From contig VZQC01013859.1 in the NCBI GenBank assembly GCA_009823505.1, positions 2,170,403-2,234,402 of the forward strand: 64,000 bases of DNA, written 5' to 3'. Both the position numbers and the translations under genes were made by a program. The number at the start of each line of letters is the position of its first letter. The stretch's first letter is position 1. Positions 47,731-59,805 of the stretch are shown here, piece by piece. Below the pieces are notes generated by a model that ran no database searches, had not been told where the DNA came from, and was given only the letters and a program-made list of their open reading frames with translations. Origin of the DNA: Rhizomys pruinosus (lineage: Eukaryota; Chordata; Mammalia; Rodentia; Spalacidae).

Positions 47731-49912
47731 AGGACCAATTAACCCATGTTATTAAATATTTCTTCGGATGGGGTATGCCATATTAAAAAGAACAAAACAG
47801 AGAAAGATTGCATCAGAGCTACTGAAATGGTGAATCTGGAGGGTGGGAGAGGTGGGAGAGGACACGGGTTATATTCGATTGGTGCATGTTAATGACATGA
47901 GTTCAACAAGTATCCAGTTTGCCCAGACTCTGTCTACAGGATACATGGTATTTTAACTTAGTAAAAGTAAATGTGCATAATTGGATAACATTGGTTTGAA
48001 GGCTGATAAAAACCGGTAATGCATCTGAGTAAAGGGATATAAATTGCGTTGTCCACATTAGCTTTAACTGAAATCTGTATAACAATTATTTGGGATTGGT
48101 ATAAACAATGTTCTCTATAATTTGCTGTCATATAGTATCACCTCTGGTAGCAATCCGTCACCCTATAGGATGGATTTAACTGAAAAATAAACTTTGTTCC
48201 CAAGTTAATCACATACAGTAACCAAAACACATGGGTGAACTTGATGAAACTCTGTGCCTTGATCCACTCTAGGTATGTTAACAACAACTGCTTTTTTGAG
48301 ACTTCATGGGTCAAAAATCAAAACCTTAAATGAAAAAAGGGGATATAGATCAGAATTAAACTTTTGTCAAAAAACCTTGCAACCCAAATCTTAAACTAAC
48401 TATGGGAAGATTTTGTGTTCCAATAGCCAGAGTATCACCAACTTAATGGCTGAGAAAGAAAATGCAGCTTTGCAGTGCAGTAGGATGTACCAAAAGTGCC
48501 AGCAGAAGGATTGACTCCTCTGGGCATTGAAGGGAAGAAATGCCTCAGATTGCTGCAGACATCGCCCCTCTGTGGATCCTACCATAACAACTATTTTTAA
48601 TGATTCCTAATGAAGCTTACCTTTCAGGTGTCGCAAAGGTTTTAATACAGAGACTTTTCTTAACTCCCCCCCATAGAATAAGGAGAAATAAGATGAGATG
48701 AGGTCGTTCTCCAGCTGTTAGATTGGAGCCAGCTCTTATAGAGTATTCTCTTGTAAAATCAGTAAATTGCCTTCTTTAATTGACGAATGGACATAGAAAT
48801 TGACTGAAAAGGATTATTCCTATTCAGAACCAAATATAAGTTAAAGTCTCCTTAAGCTATTGCACTTAACAAAATATATTACTACGGTGAAACTCTGACA
48901 TCAACAATGGATTATTCTCTCCAAGGAATGTTGGCCAGGGATCCAAGCCCCACAAATGGTAAAGTCCTTGCCTCCAAACTGGGATATCTGCAGGAAGAGA
49001 GGCGATAAGCCCTTCTGTTGAGACCTGATTAAACATGGGAAGATGTATGGAGACCGCACCTGCAAGTATACAGATGGTCTCTGGATGCCAGAGAGTGTTT
49101 ACCAAAGTACCAAAAACAATAAAGCAAATATAGGTCTCCTTGAGTCAAGCAAGACTCCTCCGTCAGCACCAGCTCACCTCATCTGCCTGGAAATACTGTG
49201 CAGCAGTGGCAGCCATATGTCTGTATATCCACAATCTAATCGCTATTAGCTCTCCTCCTTGGAGGAATAACACATGGCTGATGCCAAGCTTACATCCTCT
49301 AATGGTTAGGAGGATTTATAAACCACACGAAGCACCTGCCATACGAACAGAAGAAAATGTAAAATCCATGAATTAACATTACGAACAAATCTGTGTCATA
49401 GCAGAAGAAACCTTACTTAATATAACAATTAGTACTGTTTAAATATACCTATATATCTAATGTGGTGTTTCATTAGTAGGATCAAAGGCTATATATTATA
49501 CTCTTTAATACCTAAATATCTAATTGCAAGTTGCTTTATCAGTAGGATCGAATGGTTATGCCCTGGACAAGCTGGCGCCATGAAAGAAAACAGCCAAACT
49601 GACTAGAGACCAAGACATTCAGTCCAGAGAAAGGAGAGTGTTTTGCTTCTCATCCACCCGTACCCCTTTTCTAAGCCTAGGGAACAATCTGCGGAAGAGG
49701 GGGCGTGGTAGAATGTAAAGGCTGCGATTGGGGTTAATGGTGAAACTACAACAATATAGACTGGACATTCATTTGATCAACTTGATTGAACATACAAGCC
49801 CCCCCTGCTGGATGGTGGGACCCATGAGCTGTGTGGGTTTGGGCACAACTGCTTGCAAATTGGTTTTACATGAAGGATGCTTGTACTCACAAATTATCAC
49901 TTATTGTTAAAA
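47731..49912 (+). repeat. Repeat X, copy B (longest copy)
   Basis: About 2.2 kb from the end of L1 ORF2 to an A-rich tail at about 49905. The first 1.5 kb matches 38160-39720. The last 180 bases match window bases 1-165. Two overlapping plus-strand frames (49043-49249 and 49140-49376) give SVYQSTKNNKANIG and YKPHEAPAIRTEENVKSMN, which I do not recognise. A degenerate internal repeat (taatgtggtgtttcattag and tatctaattgcaagttgc) lies near 49455-49545. It could be an unusually long L1 3' UTR or an independent element. Confidence 0.6.
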
Positions 49913-49914
49913 AA

Positions 49915-50085
49915 ATGAAAACAAAACAAAACAAAGAAGCAGGGAAAGATGCAGAAAACTTATGGCAGAATGCATGATCTGGGATGGGTAGGGGTGGGGT
50001 GGGGGGAAGGGAAGGGGATATATGCCTGAACTGAATTGGAAAATTATGTATGAAATACACAAAGCATCAATAAAAAAAAAAAAGA
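49915..50085 (+). mobile_element. L1 3' tail
   Basis: A short plus-strand L1 3' UTR end: cttatggcagaatgcatgat, G-rich ggtggggtggggggaaggg, then gaaatacacaaagcatcaat and poly-A at 50071-50085. The same motif ends the inner L1 at about 29720 in reverse. Confidence 0.85.
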
Positions 50086-51955
50086 AAATTCAGATAATCG
50101 TAAGAGCATACTTAAAAATCTATATTTTATTAAACCAGAAAATCTAAAAGAAAAGATGAATTTCTATATCTACACACACACATATGCACACACACATGCA
50201 CACACACATATGAAGTATCAAAACCAAATCAAGATGAAGCAAATAAATAGACCCAGGACAACTGATGAAATAGAAGCCATAATTAAAAATCTCCCATCTA
50301 AAAAGTGTCCAGAACCAGTGGATATAGTGCAGAACTCTACCACACCTTCAAAGAAGAAGTAACACCAACCCTCTTTATATTATTCTGTAAAATAGAAAAA
50401 GAACTCCCCCAAATTCTTTTTATGAAGTCATTGTTCCTTGATACTAAAACCAGACAAAGAGCCAACAAAAAAAGGAAAATATAGGCCAATCTCTGATGAA
50501 CACAAAAACTGTCAATAAAAGTGCTTGCAAACTGAATGGAAAAGCACATCCAAAAGATTATCTACGAGATCAAGTCAGCTTCATTCCAGAGATGCAGGGA
50601 CAGTTCAACATACATAAGCAATTAAATGTAATTCACCACATAAACAGAGTCAAGGACATAAACCATATGATCATCTCATTAGATATAGGAAAGGCTTTTG
50701 ACAAAATCCAGCATTGGTTCATGAGAAAAGAACTGGAGAATCAAAGAATGCAGAGGATATATCTGAACACAATGAAGGCAATATTCCACAAGCCCACAGC
50801 CGACACCATGCTAAAGGGAGAAAAACTCCAAGTAAGTCCATTAAAATAAAAAATAAGATAAAAATGAAGCCTGATCATTATCTTTCATCCAACACAAAAT
50901 TCAACTCCAAATGTATCGAAGAACTCTGTGTAAAACCTGGTACCCTTAATCTGATAAAGGAGAAAGTAGAGAAGACACTGACATAGGAAAGAAATTTCCA
51001 AATATGCTTCTAAAAGCACAGACATTATTTCCAACAGTTGACAAATGGGATCACGTGAAACTAAAAGGCTTCTGTTTGGCAAAAGATACCATCATTTGAG
51101 TAAAGAGGAAACCTACAGAATGGGAAAAAAGTCTTTACCAGACATACATTTGATATAGGGTTTAGGGTTAATATGTAGAATATACAAAGAACTAGAAATA
51201 GGAAAAATAACCATTAAGAAAATAAACCAATTAAAAGCATAGAGCACAAATCTAAACAGACAGTTCTCTAAACACTTAAAAAATGCTCAACATCTTTAGC
51301 CACAGAAGTGGAAATTAAAACTTCTTTGAGATTTCATCTTACCCCAGTCAGAATGGCTAAGATCCAAACACCAAATGCTCATTGCTGCTGCCCTTCTCAT
51401 AACAGCCAGAAAATGAAAACAACCTACATATTTATCAACTGATGAATAGATAATGAAAATGTGGTACAGTTACACAAGGGAACATTATTCAGCTGTCAAA
51501 ACCCCCAAATAATAAAATTCACAGGTAAATGGAATGAACTGGAAACAAAATCCTGAGTGAGGTATCCTAGACACAGAAGGACAAATGTCACATGTTCTCT
51601 CTTATAGCTGAATGCTAATTTTGAACTCTCAGATATACATGGTTCAACTGGAAAATCCAGAAAGGTCAGGAAACAGATAAATGGCCAGGGGAGAGGGGAC
51701 GGTTAGGTTTCATGGGAGGGGAGACAGAATGCAGTGATATAAATGGGGGAAAGGGGGAATAATAGATGAGGAAGGATTAACTGGGATGGTGAATGGGAGG
51801 GCAGGGCAGAAGAGTAAGTACGGGGAGGGATAAGACCAAAGACCTTTAGCAAAAGGCATATGGAAAACTACCACTCTAGAAGCTTCTTAAAATATGTACA
51901 TATACATTATAAAAGGACATTAAAATAAGTTACTAAGTAAAGTAAAATAAGTTAC
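50086..51955 (+). mobile_element. Older L1 ORF2 fragment and 3' UTR
   Basis: Plus strand: DEIEAIIKNLPSKKCPEP (50156-50362), QVSFIPEMQGQFNIHKQLNV (50496-50849), then a deletion that removes the FADD region, C-terminal ORF2 pieces (50880-51600) and a 3' UTR. It is more diverged from copies A and B than they are from each other and reads without the dense indel pattern. Confidence 0.85.
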
Positions 51956-53049
51956 TTTAGAACAGGGGCACAGCGCTCCTACTAGACTTTATAGGCTAGC
52001 AAAGTAAAACCCCAGTGACAAGAATGAACTCCCTATTTTGAAGGTGGTTACCAGAGGTCCCATTGATCCTCAAACAATAATGGTCATTGCCCTTGCCTTT
52101 GGTTACCCACAAGAACTTGACAGTAAGACCCTACTGCTGAAAACTCTACATACATGAATTGTAGAAAAAGGAGAAATCAAACTGATACTGACTTCTGAGC
52201 TTCATCTCTACTGGCTGCGGATTTCCATAGTACTGGAAGAGGAAATCACTAACCTTACTCAGCTGTGAATCCTGTGTGCTTCAACAACTGACCTGGCAAG
52301 ATATGCTCACAGGTGCAATAGTGGCACAAATATTATGGGAGAAACCAATCACTTAAGGTCTGCTTCATAACACAGAAATCATATGGACATTGATATCAGG
52401 CCTAGGTACTTGAGGCTAGATGGGCTACAGGCTATAGGGGAGAAGTCAATATTATTATTCTGCAAAACAGATATAGTATTAAAGTGACTCCTAATGACTT
52501 CTTGTTATACCCATAGATTAAAGCATCTGTCAGCTTCTCCAGAAGCTTCCTTATGCAGAAGATGGTGATCAACACAGGACACAAAACTGACCAGAGTGCA
52601 GTGAATTAGAGACTACAGAGTGATTATGCCTGAATCAGACACCTATATCAAACTTCTGCCTTCAAAGGCTCAGGGATCATTGAAGAAGAGGTGGCAGAAA
52701 GATTGTGAAAGCCAGAGGTAGTGAATGACCACAAGGAAACAGAGTTGGTCAGTTACTCATAGGAACTCACAGCAATGGTGGTGTTATGTACAAGTACCAC
52801 ATAAGCTCAAGCCAGATAAAATCCCAGCATAGATGTGGGGAAGTGGGTAAGAAACCCCAACCCTATTTGAAGAACTACTGGAACCTGATGGCTGCTGGGA
52901 AAGGGAGAGTCAGCCTTTTTTAAGGGAATGACTTGGTAGGCTAACCAGACTCTAGTGGATAAACCCCACACCAAAGGACATTTGAGGATACAAATTTGAC
53001 TCTGTAGGCATATGTACACACACACACACACACACACATATACATATAC

Positions 53050-53083
<34 letters not shown>

Positions 53084-55745
53084 ATAAAGTACATGAAATT
53101 GGGGAGGAAGGTAGAAAGGGGAGGTGGAGAGATGGAGATAGGGATGGGGAATCTAAATATGATAAAAATATATGAAATTTGCAAACATTCAATAAAACAG
53201 GGACCCCCCCCCCAAAAAAAAGTCAGGAAAATGGACTGGGGAGTTCAACAGATTTTTTTGTCTTTCTTCCCAAAGGCCATATTGAATAAATCTCCTTTTC
53301 TATTTTCGACTATGAATTTGATTCAAGTGGCTTGAGGATGAGTGATGGAACTTGGTTTGGGGCACAGACTGTGACTCTCAAGTTCAATAACAAATTGGTA
53401 ACTGTGAGGAGACAAAAGACACATTTTTGGAGTATCTGCCACTGGCAATTAGCTGATCATAGATGGAGAAAAGAGATGGAAGGTTCTCGTAGCTACTGTG
53501 GTCATTTTACTCCAGGGACATTTTCCTATATTTCTACTTCATCCAGTGTCAGCTACATTTTACATTTACTTGGTGAAGTAGAAAAAGACTTTGGGATTAT
53601 GGAGAAAACTGGACCTTTGGAGTACAGCTTCTCACAAAGGAACCTGAAGATTTTTGAGGACATTAACTACAGGACAAGCCAAATGGACTTCAGACCCACA
53701 TCATCTACCTCAAGATTGAGGTGTTAAAACAGAAAGTGGGCAACTGTAATTGACCTGTCAGAAATGAAGATATTCTAAAGAGATACTTTGTGTCTCAAAC
53801 TACCAAACTATTGAAAACAATGAATCCCAAAGAATTTTCCCCAAGAATGTCATGCTGGGAGAAGAAAAATATTATGATCCAGAGAGGCCCCTTGTTTTCT
53901 GGAAAAAGATTTCACACAATTCTAAAAACTTGTAAGACTACCTTACAGGATGAGAGAAGCACAGACATGAAGGGTCAATGGGGGTGGAGGTGGGACCACA
54001 CCTTAAGCTGGGTTGCTAACATGTGTACATCTTTGGCCTTCTCTTTGAACACATTGTCCTCGGTTGGGAGTGCTGTTTTGGGAGGTTTAGGAGATGTGGT
54101 CTTGCTGAAGGAAGCATGTCACTGGGGGAAGCTTTGAGAATTCGTAACCTGGCCTCATTTCTAGTTTCTCTCTTTGCTTCCTGTGCCTAGCTGAAGATAT
54201 GAATGCTCAGCTTTCTGCTCTGGATGCCTCTTGCCATGACTCCCCTGCAATGATGGACTTTTATCTCTCTTGGGACTGTCTCAACAAACTCTTCTATAAG
54301 TGGCTCTGGTCAGGTATTTTTAACACAGCAACAGAGATATGAACCAATACAGAAGTTGGTACCAGAGAGTAGGGTTGTTGCTGTGAAGAATCTCATCATG
54401 TTAGTTTTTGGAGGAATGTGGAAGACTTTGGAAGTTTGGACTAGAAAGGTGGTTGAATGCTGTAAGCAGAACTTAATGGTCTGTTCTTGTAGAGGCCTGG
54501 CTCAAGATGTTCCAGAGAGAGATGGAAACAAGGACTTCAACAAAAACTGGGACATTTTAGCAAAGAGTCTGACTGCTGTTTGCTCAAGGCCTAAAAAAGT
54601 TGTCTGAGGCTAAATTAAAAAGTAATAAACTGGGCTGAGGAAATCTCAGCCTAACACTGAATCATTGGAGTGGTTATTAATGATGACTATTATGCTGATC
54701 TATAATGAAAAAGAAAAAGTGGCACAGAAAGAAATACAAAATGCTCAATTTGGAGAGAAAAAAGAGCACTAATAATGCTGGAGCCATTATTTCTTGGAGA
54801 AGAGGCTCTCTTTGATAAGATTAGAGCCAATAAGGAAGAGGTATCCAGATTTGCACTTGAACAATGGAAAGAGTAACCTTAAAGCAAGGCCCTACCTTGT
54901 TAAGCTCCCAACTTTTGAAAGGAAAAGGCCTAGGGAGTTTTCTGTTCCCAGAAAAATCTGCAAATGAGATCCCAGAGTTGGATCAAGTTCCATCCCCAAA
55001 CTGACAGCCTAACTTGGCAATATCATTCTTGCAGTACTGGTTTAGCGGGATGGAAGATGTAAAACTGAGGGAGCCATAAGTTCTTTTTTCATGGGCAGCC
55101 AAGAGGCCCTGGGAGAGCCTGAGTGAAACTGTGAAGGTCAAGTCTGATTGGCAATGGAGATCCCAAGATGTTAGTGATGTCAGAGCCATAAAACATCTGC
55201 CAAGGAGGGCTATGTAGAGGGAGTAGAACCAGCCTGAGAGAGTTGCATATTACAGGCAGCAAAGCTAGAGAACAGAGCTAAGTCCTTTTGAATGAAAGTC
55301 CCAGACATCAGATATGGAGCTATAGAATTTGGAGTTTGTTATGCTGGGTTCTGATCTTCCTTTGGTCTAGTATTTCCCCTCTGTGCCCAAATTCCTTCCT
55401 TGGAGTGGAAATTTGTATTTGATTATATTATATGTTGGAAGTATGCAATTTGTTTCTTTGATTTTTTTCAGGGGGTTAAGAAATTGCCTTGAGTCTCAGA
55501 AAAGAGTTTGGATTGTGGACTTTTGACCAGTGTTTATTGACTAAGGGAACTTTTGAAGTTGGACCAAATGTGTTTTTCATTATATTATGGTCATAAGCTT
55601 ATAGGGAAATGTGGTAGTTTAAATAAGTGCTTCCAAATATTCTCCAATATTAGAAGATTTGGTCAGTGAGAGGGGCTGTTTTTGGAAGGTCTTAGAATCT
55701 TCAGATTTATAGACCTGCCCTATTCCAAGTTCTCTCCCTCTACTT
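51956..55745 (+). mobile_element. RMER-like 4 kb repeat, direct arm
   Basis: Plus-strand partner of 39700-43666. It contains motifs of common rodent medium-reiterated repeats: agaggtggcagaaagattgt (52690), aagttggtaccagagagtag (54354), gtggcacagaaagaaataca (54719) and gtggtagtttaaataagtgc (55612). Library identity was not verified. A 131-codon open frame lies at 53332-53727 and another of 115 codons at 53790-54137. I do not recognise either product. Confidence 0.75.
53015..53085 (+). repeat. (CA)n then (TA)n microsatellite
   Basis: About twelve CA units followed by TACATA and TA units inside the RMER-like repeat. The inverted arm has only a short GT tract at the matching place (about 42580). 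Confidence 0.93.
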
Positions 55746-57170
55746 CCTGTGTGCCCTTAAAATATGGTCAGCCAGCTTCCTGCTTATTTGGTCATATCAT
55801 GTCATCCCTGCTGTAATGGGGGTAATTTCACCAGAGAAGACCATTCAGACACAAAATGAAGCCAATAGAAAGTCTAGTTGCTGATGATTAGACACTGGAT
55901 GTTCTGTTGAGGGAATGTAGCCCTGAGTTATAGTTGGGAGGCAGTTTATGTAGGAAAAACCATATCCAGGTTGAGAAGTTTAAGTTCCCAAGCTCAGGGG
56001 TGATACGCACATCTAACAATTTCTATTTTCTAAAAAGGCATGCAGAATGAGTTAGTTTGTAAGCAAGCAGGTAGATTCTGACCTGTTCTCAAAACACCCG
56101 CCCCAGTTTAGTTGAATTACATTTTTTTTCATTCCCATACTTTGAGTTAAATATTAACTATTGGGCTCATAACATGGAGTAGCTATGGGCAATCTTGAGG
56201 TACCTCACCATATTACCATGATGGACTCCATCCCGCTGGAATTGTAAGACCAAATAAATGCTTTCTACCTGAAGTTTATTTTGGTGAGAGTGTTTTATCA
56301 CAGTAACAGAAATGTAAACATAGAAATTGCTACAAAGCAAGTGGAGTTGTTTCTGTGCAGAACCTGACCATGCTATTTTTTTGAGGAACATGGAGGACTC
56401 TGGAACTTTGGACTAGAAAAGGTGCTCAGTGCTATAAGGAGAGCTAATAGACTGTTCTAGTAGGAGCCTGGAAAACAACAGAGTACTGAGGACAGTGAAG
56501 ACTCAGCTCAGGAAATTTCAGAAATGAATGGGGCCTCTATTAGCAAGTGAGCAAAAGGCCATTGATGTGATATTTTAAACCTGGCTATATTCTCCCTATG
56601 TCCTGAGAATTTACATGAGGCTAAATTCAAAAGCAATCGACCAATTTGTTTTGGTGGAGGAAATTTCAAGACAGCATAATTTTTAATCTGTGGCATGGTT
56701 ATTACTGATTTCTATTACAATGAAAAAAAGCAACAACTGGGACGGAAAGAAATAAAAACATTTGCAGAGTAAAAGAGCACTAGGAAGCTTAATGGTGTAG
56801 CCAAGTCATGGGCTGACAAAGAGGCTGTAATCATTAAAGAGAAGCCTGCTGCTCTACATTGTAAAGATAAGATGCCCTCAGGGAAGGACTCCACCCAGTT
56901 CAAGTTCCAATTTATGAAAATAAAGAACATAAAGGGTTGGCTGTTCCTAGAAAACAACTGCAGAAAAAAGCTGCTGTAAGTATGTTCCAAGGAATCAAAA
57001 TGGAAGCCAAACTTGGTGGTACTGTACACATGCTACTGGTTTTAGAGATAAGATCCTGGATTCTTTGTCCATGGTTTCAGAGAGCCACTGAGGCCACACA
57101 ACCTGTCAGTGTTAGAGATCCTGTGAGAAGAGCCTGAGAGGCCATCCTGTAAAGCTGTAAAAGTTTAAGA
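55746..57170 (+). mobile_element. Second RMER/URR-like repeat, interrupted
   Basis: The sequence tgtaagaccaaataaatgctt (about 56246) and the stretch 56290-57130 (caaagcaagtggagttgttt, ctctggaactttggactaga, ctgggacggaaagaaataaa) parallel 54310-55250 of the neighbouring repeat at lower similarity. It appears to be an older member inserted or duplicated next to the first. Confidence 0.6.
55822..56170. mobile_element. Possible LTR-like insert in the RMER-like repeat
   Basis: About 350-390 bases (taatttcaccagagaagacc onward) separate two pieces that should adjoin (ccctgctgtaatgg and catgatggactccatcccgc). Size and placement fit a small LTR or another non-autonomous insert. No internal hallmark is certain. 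Confidence 0.35.
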
Positions 57171-57269
57171 GAAGTGTGTTAGCTAGAGAGACACAAGATT
57201 ATAAGACTCACTGATTTCACATGAAGGAAGGCTCCAGGAATACTTATTATATTACTTTTGAGACTTTTT

Positions 57270-57420
57270 GGGGGGGGTCTTTTTGAGACAGGGTCTCCCT
57301 GTAGGCTCAGACAGCCTGGAACTCATTATGTAGACCAGGCTGGCCTTGAACTCATAGAGATCTGCTTGCTTCTGCCTTCTGTGAGCTAGGATTAAAGGCC
57401 TGCACCATCACACCTGGCAT
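57270..57420 (-). repeat. B1 SINE
   Basis: Minus strand: gtctttttgagacagggtct through ctgcaccatcacacctggc. Confidence 0.9.
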
Positions 57421-57439
57421 ATTTTTGTGACTTTTAAAA

Positions 57440-57565
57440 ATGGGTGTCCAATTGTTTAATTGGCCTGGAACTTACTATGAAGACCAGGCTGGCCTCCTTC
57501 TCAGAGATCTGCCTGTTTCTGCCTCCCCAGTTCTGGGAATAAAGGTTTATACCACTAAGCCTAGC
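57440..57565 (-). repeat. B1 SINE, 3' truncated or deleted
   Basis: Minus strand: attggcctggaacttactat through ggtttataccactaagccta. The gagacagggtct side is missing. Confidence 0.75.
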
Positions 57566-57571
57566 TTCAAT

Positions 57572-57735
57572 TCTTTTTTTTTTTTTTTTTTTGTCTTTTT
57601 GAGACAGGGTCTCCCTGTAGCCCCAGTTGGCCTGTAGCATGCTACATAGACTAGGCTGGCCTTGAACTCACAGAGATCTGCCTGTCTCTGCCTCCTGAGT
57701 GCTGGTATTAAATGCACGTACCACCACATTTGGCT
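57572..57735 (-). repeat. B1 SINE
   Basis: Poly-T, gtctttttgagacagggtct, gtagcatgctacatagacta variant core, and head cacgtaccaccacatttggc. Confidence 0.9.
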
Positions 57736-59632
57736 AACCAGCTCTAATTCTTAATGAAAGATTGAAAGAGTAGTGTACAGGAAGAGAAGAAGGATTTATA
57801 GTCTTAAAGAGGAGTGTGTATATGGGTGGTAGGATGGTGGTAGTTCTGTGGCTAAGTGAAGGTAATAAAATTTTAAGGAAGAAGGTATGTTGGTATTTTT
57901 ATTATTTGCTATTCATGACTAAAGAGAAAAGGAAAAACTACTAAAAGCATTCGAGGGTAAGACATAGTACACAGTGAAAAATTTGGGCTTAGATGGGAAT
58001 ATGACCAGAGAGTCCATAGTATATGGAGAGTCGGGCAGATATGCTGGTTGCTGGTAGAAGCATGTAAAAGTATTGAAAGTAAAATATCTATGTATATTGA
58101 ATTAAAATGTAAAGTCATGTGCAAAGTTTACTTCTTTAAGCAAAGACATACTTAATGATAAAGATAGTAGAAAGCTTAGAACTTAGTCAAATCCAATTAT
58201 TTTATTGCAACGAAAAATTAAGAGACGAATTCTTTTCATAATTGACAGGTTGAGAGTAGAAAAAAAAGTGGAGAAAATTAATGTGTTCAAGTAGCCAAGT
58301 ACAAATACAGTAGTAAGGATATGTCTTCCTACGTGTTAGTACTATTCAGGATACACTTTATACCTTATCTTCAATACTGATAATTCCCTCTACCAAACTA
58401 CATAAAAAAGTATGAATTGTACTGCTACTGAATAAAAGAGGCTCAAAAAAGTTCATATGCTTTCTTTATCGAAGCATAGCTTTCTATGGGTAAACAGTAC
58501 ATTTTCCAGTGGGAAAATAGCATATTTTTACTGAAGCCATCTGAGTTGGTTTTATTTTAAAAGATTCTTAGTGAGACTGCAAATGATCATATCATTTAAA
58601 CTTGATAAATATGTACTATTTTGTAACTAGTAGATTTTCAAATATTGACTCAAATACTTCAGTTACTTTAAACCCTAATACGAAGGCTCTTTAGGGAACA
58701 GAGCTGATAATACTGGACACTGAGGAAAGGAGATGCTGAATGAAGAAAGGAAAGAAGGAGTACAGGCAGAAACTGAGGCTGTTAAGCTATGTACAAGCTG
58801 GCTCATTGATGAAGTATACATATGAAGGTAACTGCACTCAAGGCTGACAGATACGCCAAGATTTCTAGATGCAATGGGAACATTTCTAATAAAATTTTGC
58901 ATACATGTATGAACAATAAAGGCTTACATACCATGAGGCAAGGAAGAAGCAGAAGGAAGGGTCTAACTTAACCAGCAATTTATGAATTCTCAAATAACAA
59001 GGAGTGTAAAGAAGTAAAACTTTCACCTCTTAACTTTAGTGCAGTGCCAAGCTTTTAATCCCTTCCTGAGCCATTTTCATTCAGTACTGAAAAGGGTACA
59101 TTGTTTGACTGGGGCATTAGCTTTTAAGGAGATTAGTTTCCAGGAAAAGTAAAGCATTTTGCATATAAAAAGTGACCCTGATACAAGGCATCAGATTGCT
59201 GTATTCTGTTCCCAAATCACCTGTTTAAAAAGGTACCCCTCCAAATTCAATATTCTATTTCCTCTCAGAATTATGCATGGAATTAAAAATCATTGTCCAA
59301 GAAAAAATATTTCTCAGTGAAGAACATTTGAATACCTTTAGAAATACAAACTTGCCTCAGTGTTTTAACCAACAGGAAGATGAGTCCTTTCATTCATGCA
59401 TCTAAGCAAGAAATGACAACTAAGAGACTTTCTTCACAATCTTGGATATCAATCAGCATCAGATTATTAATTATGCAAACACAATAGAAAGGCATATAGA
59501 TTTCTGATCTGATCATAACTCTTTAGAAAAATTTGTCTATACATTTCACAAATGTACAAATTAGTTATTTTGCTGAGCCCTGTAAGTTCTAACAGCCACT
59601 TCATAAAGGAAATTTGGTAAATTTCCTTTTTT

Positions 59633-59805
59633 AAAAAATTTATTTTTTGTATGTGTATGAATGTACTGTCTGCATGTAGGTTTGTGCACCCGTGTTGTGC
59701 AATGCTGCGGAGGTCAGAAGAGGGTGTCGGATTCCCCTGGAACTGGAGTTCTGCAATTGGACTTACAGACGGTTCTCAGCCACCATGTGGGTTCTGGGGA
59801 TCATG
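59633..59805 (-). repeat. B2-like SINE, head missing
   Basis: Minus-strand copy with the tail, the doubled unit (second unit shortened: ctgcaattggac) and gtgggttctggggatc, after which it stops abruptly. The A box half of the tRNA-like head is absent, so this copy has lost its promoter. Confidence 0.85.
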
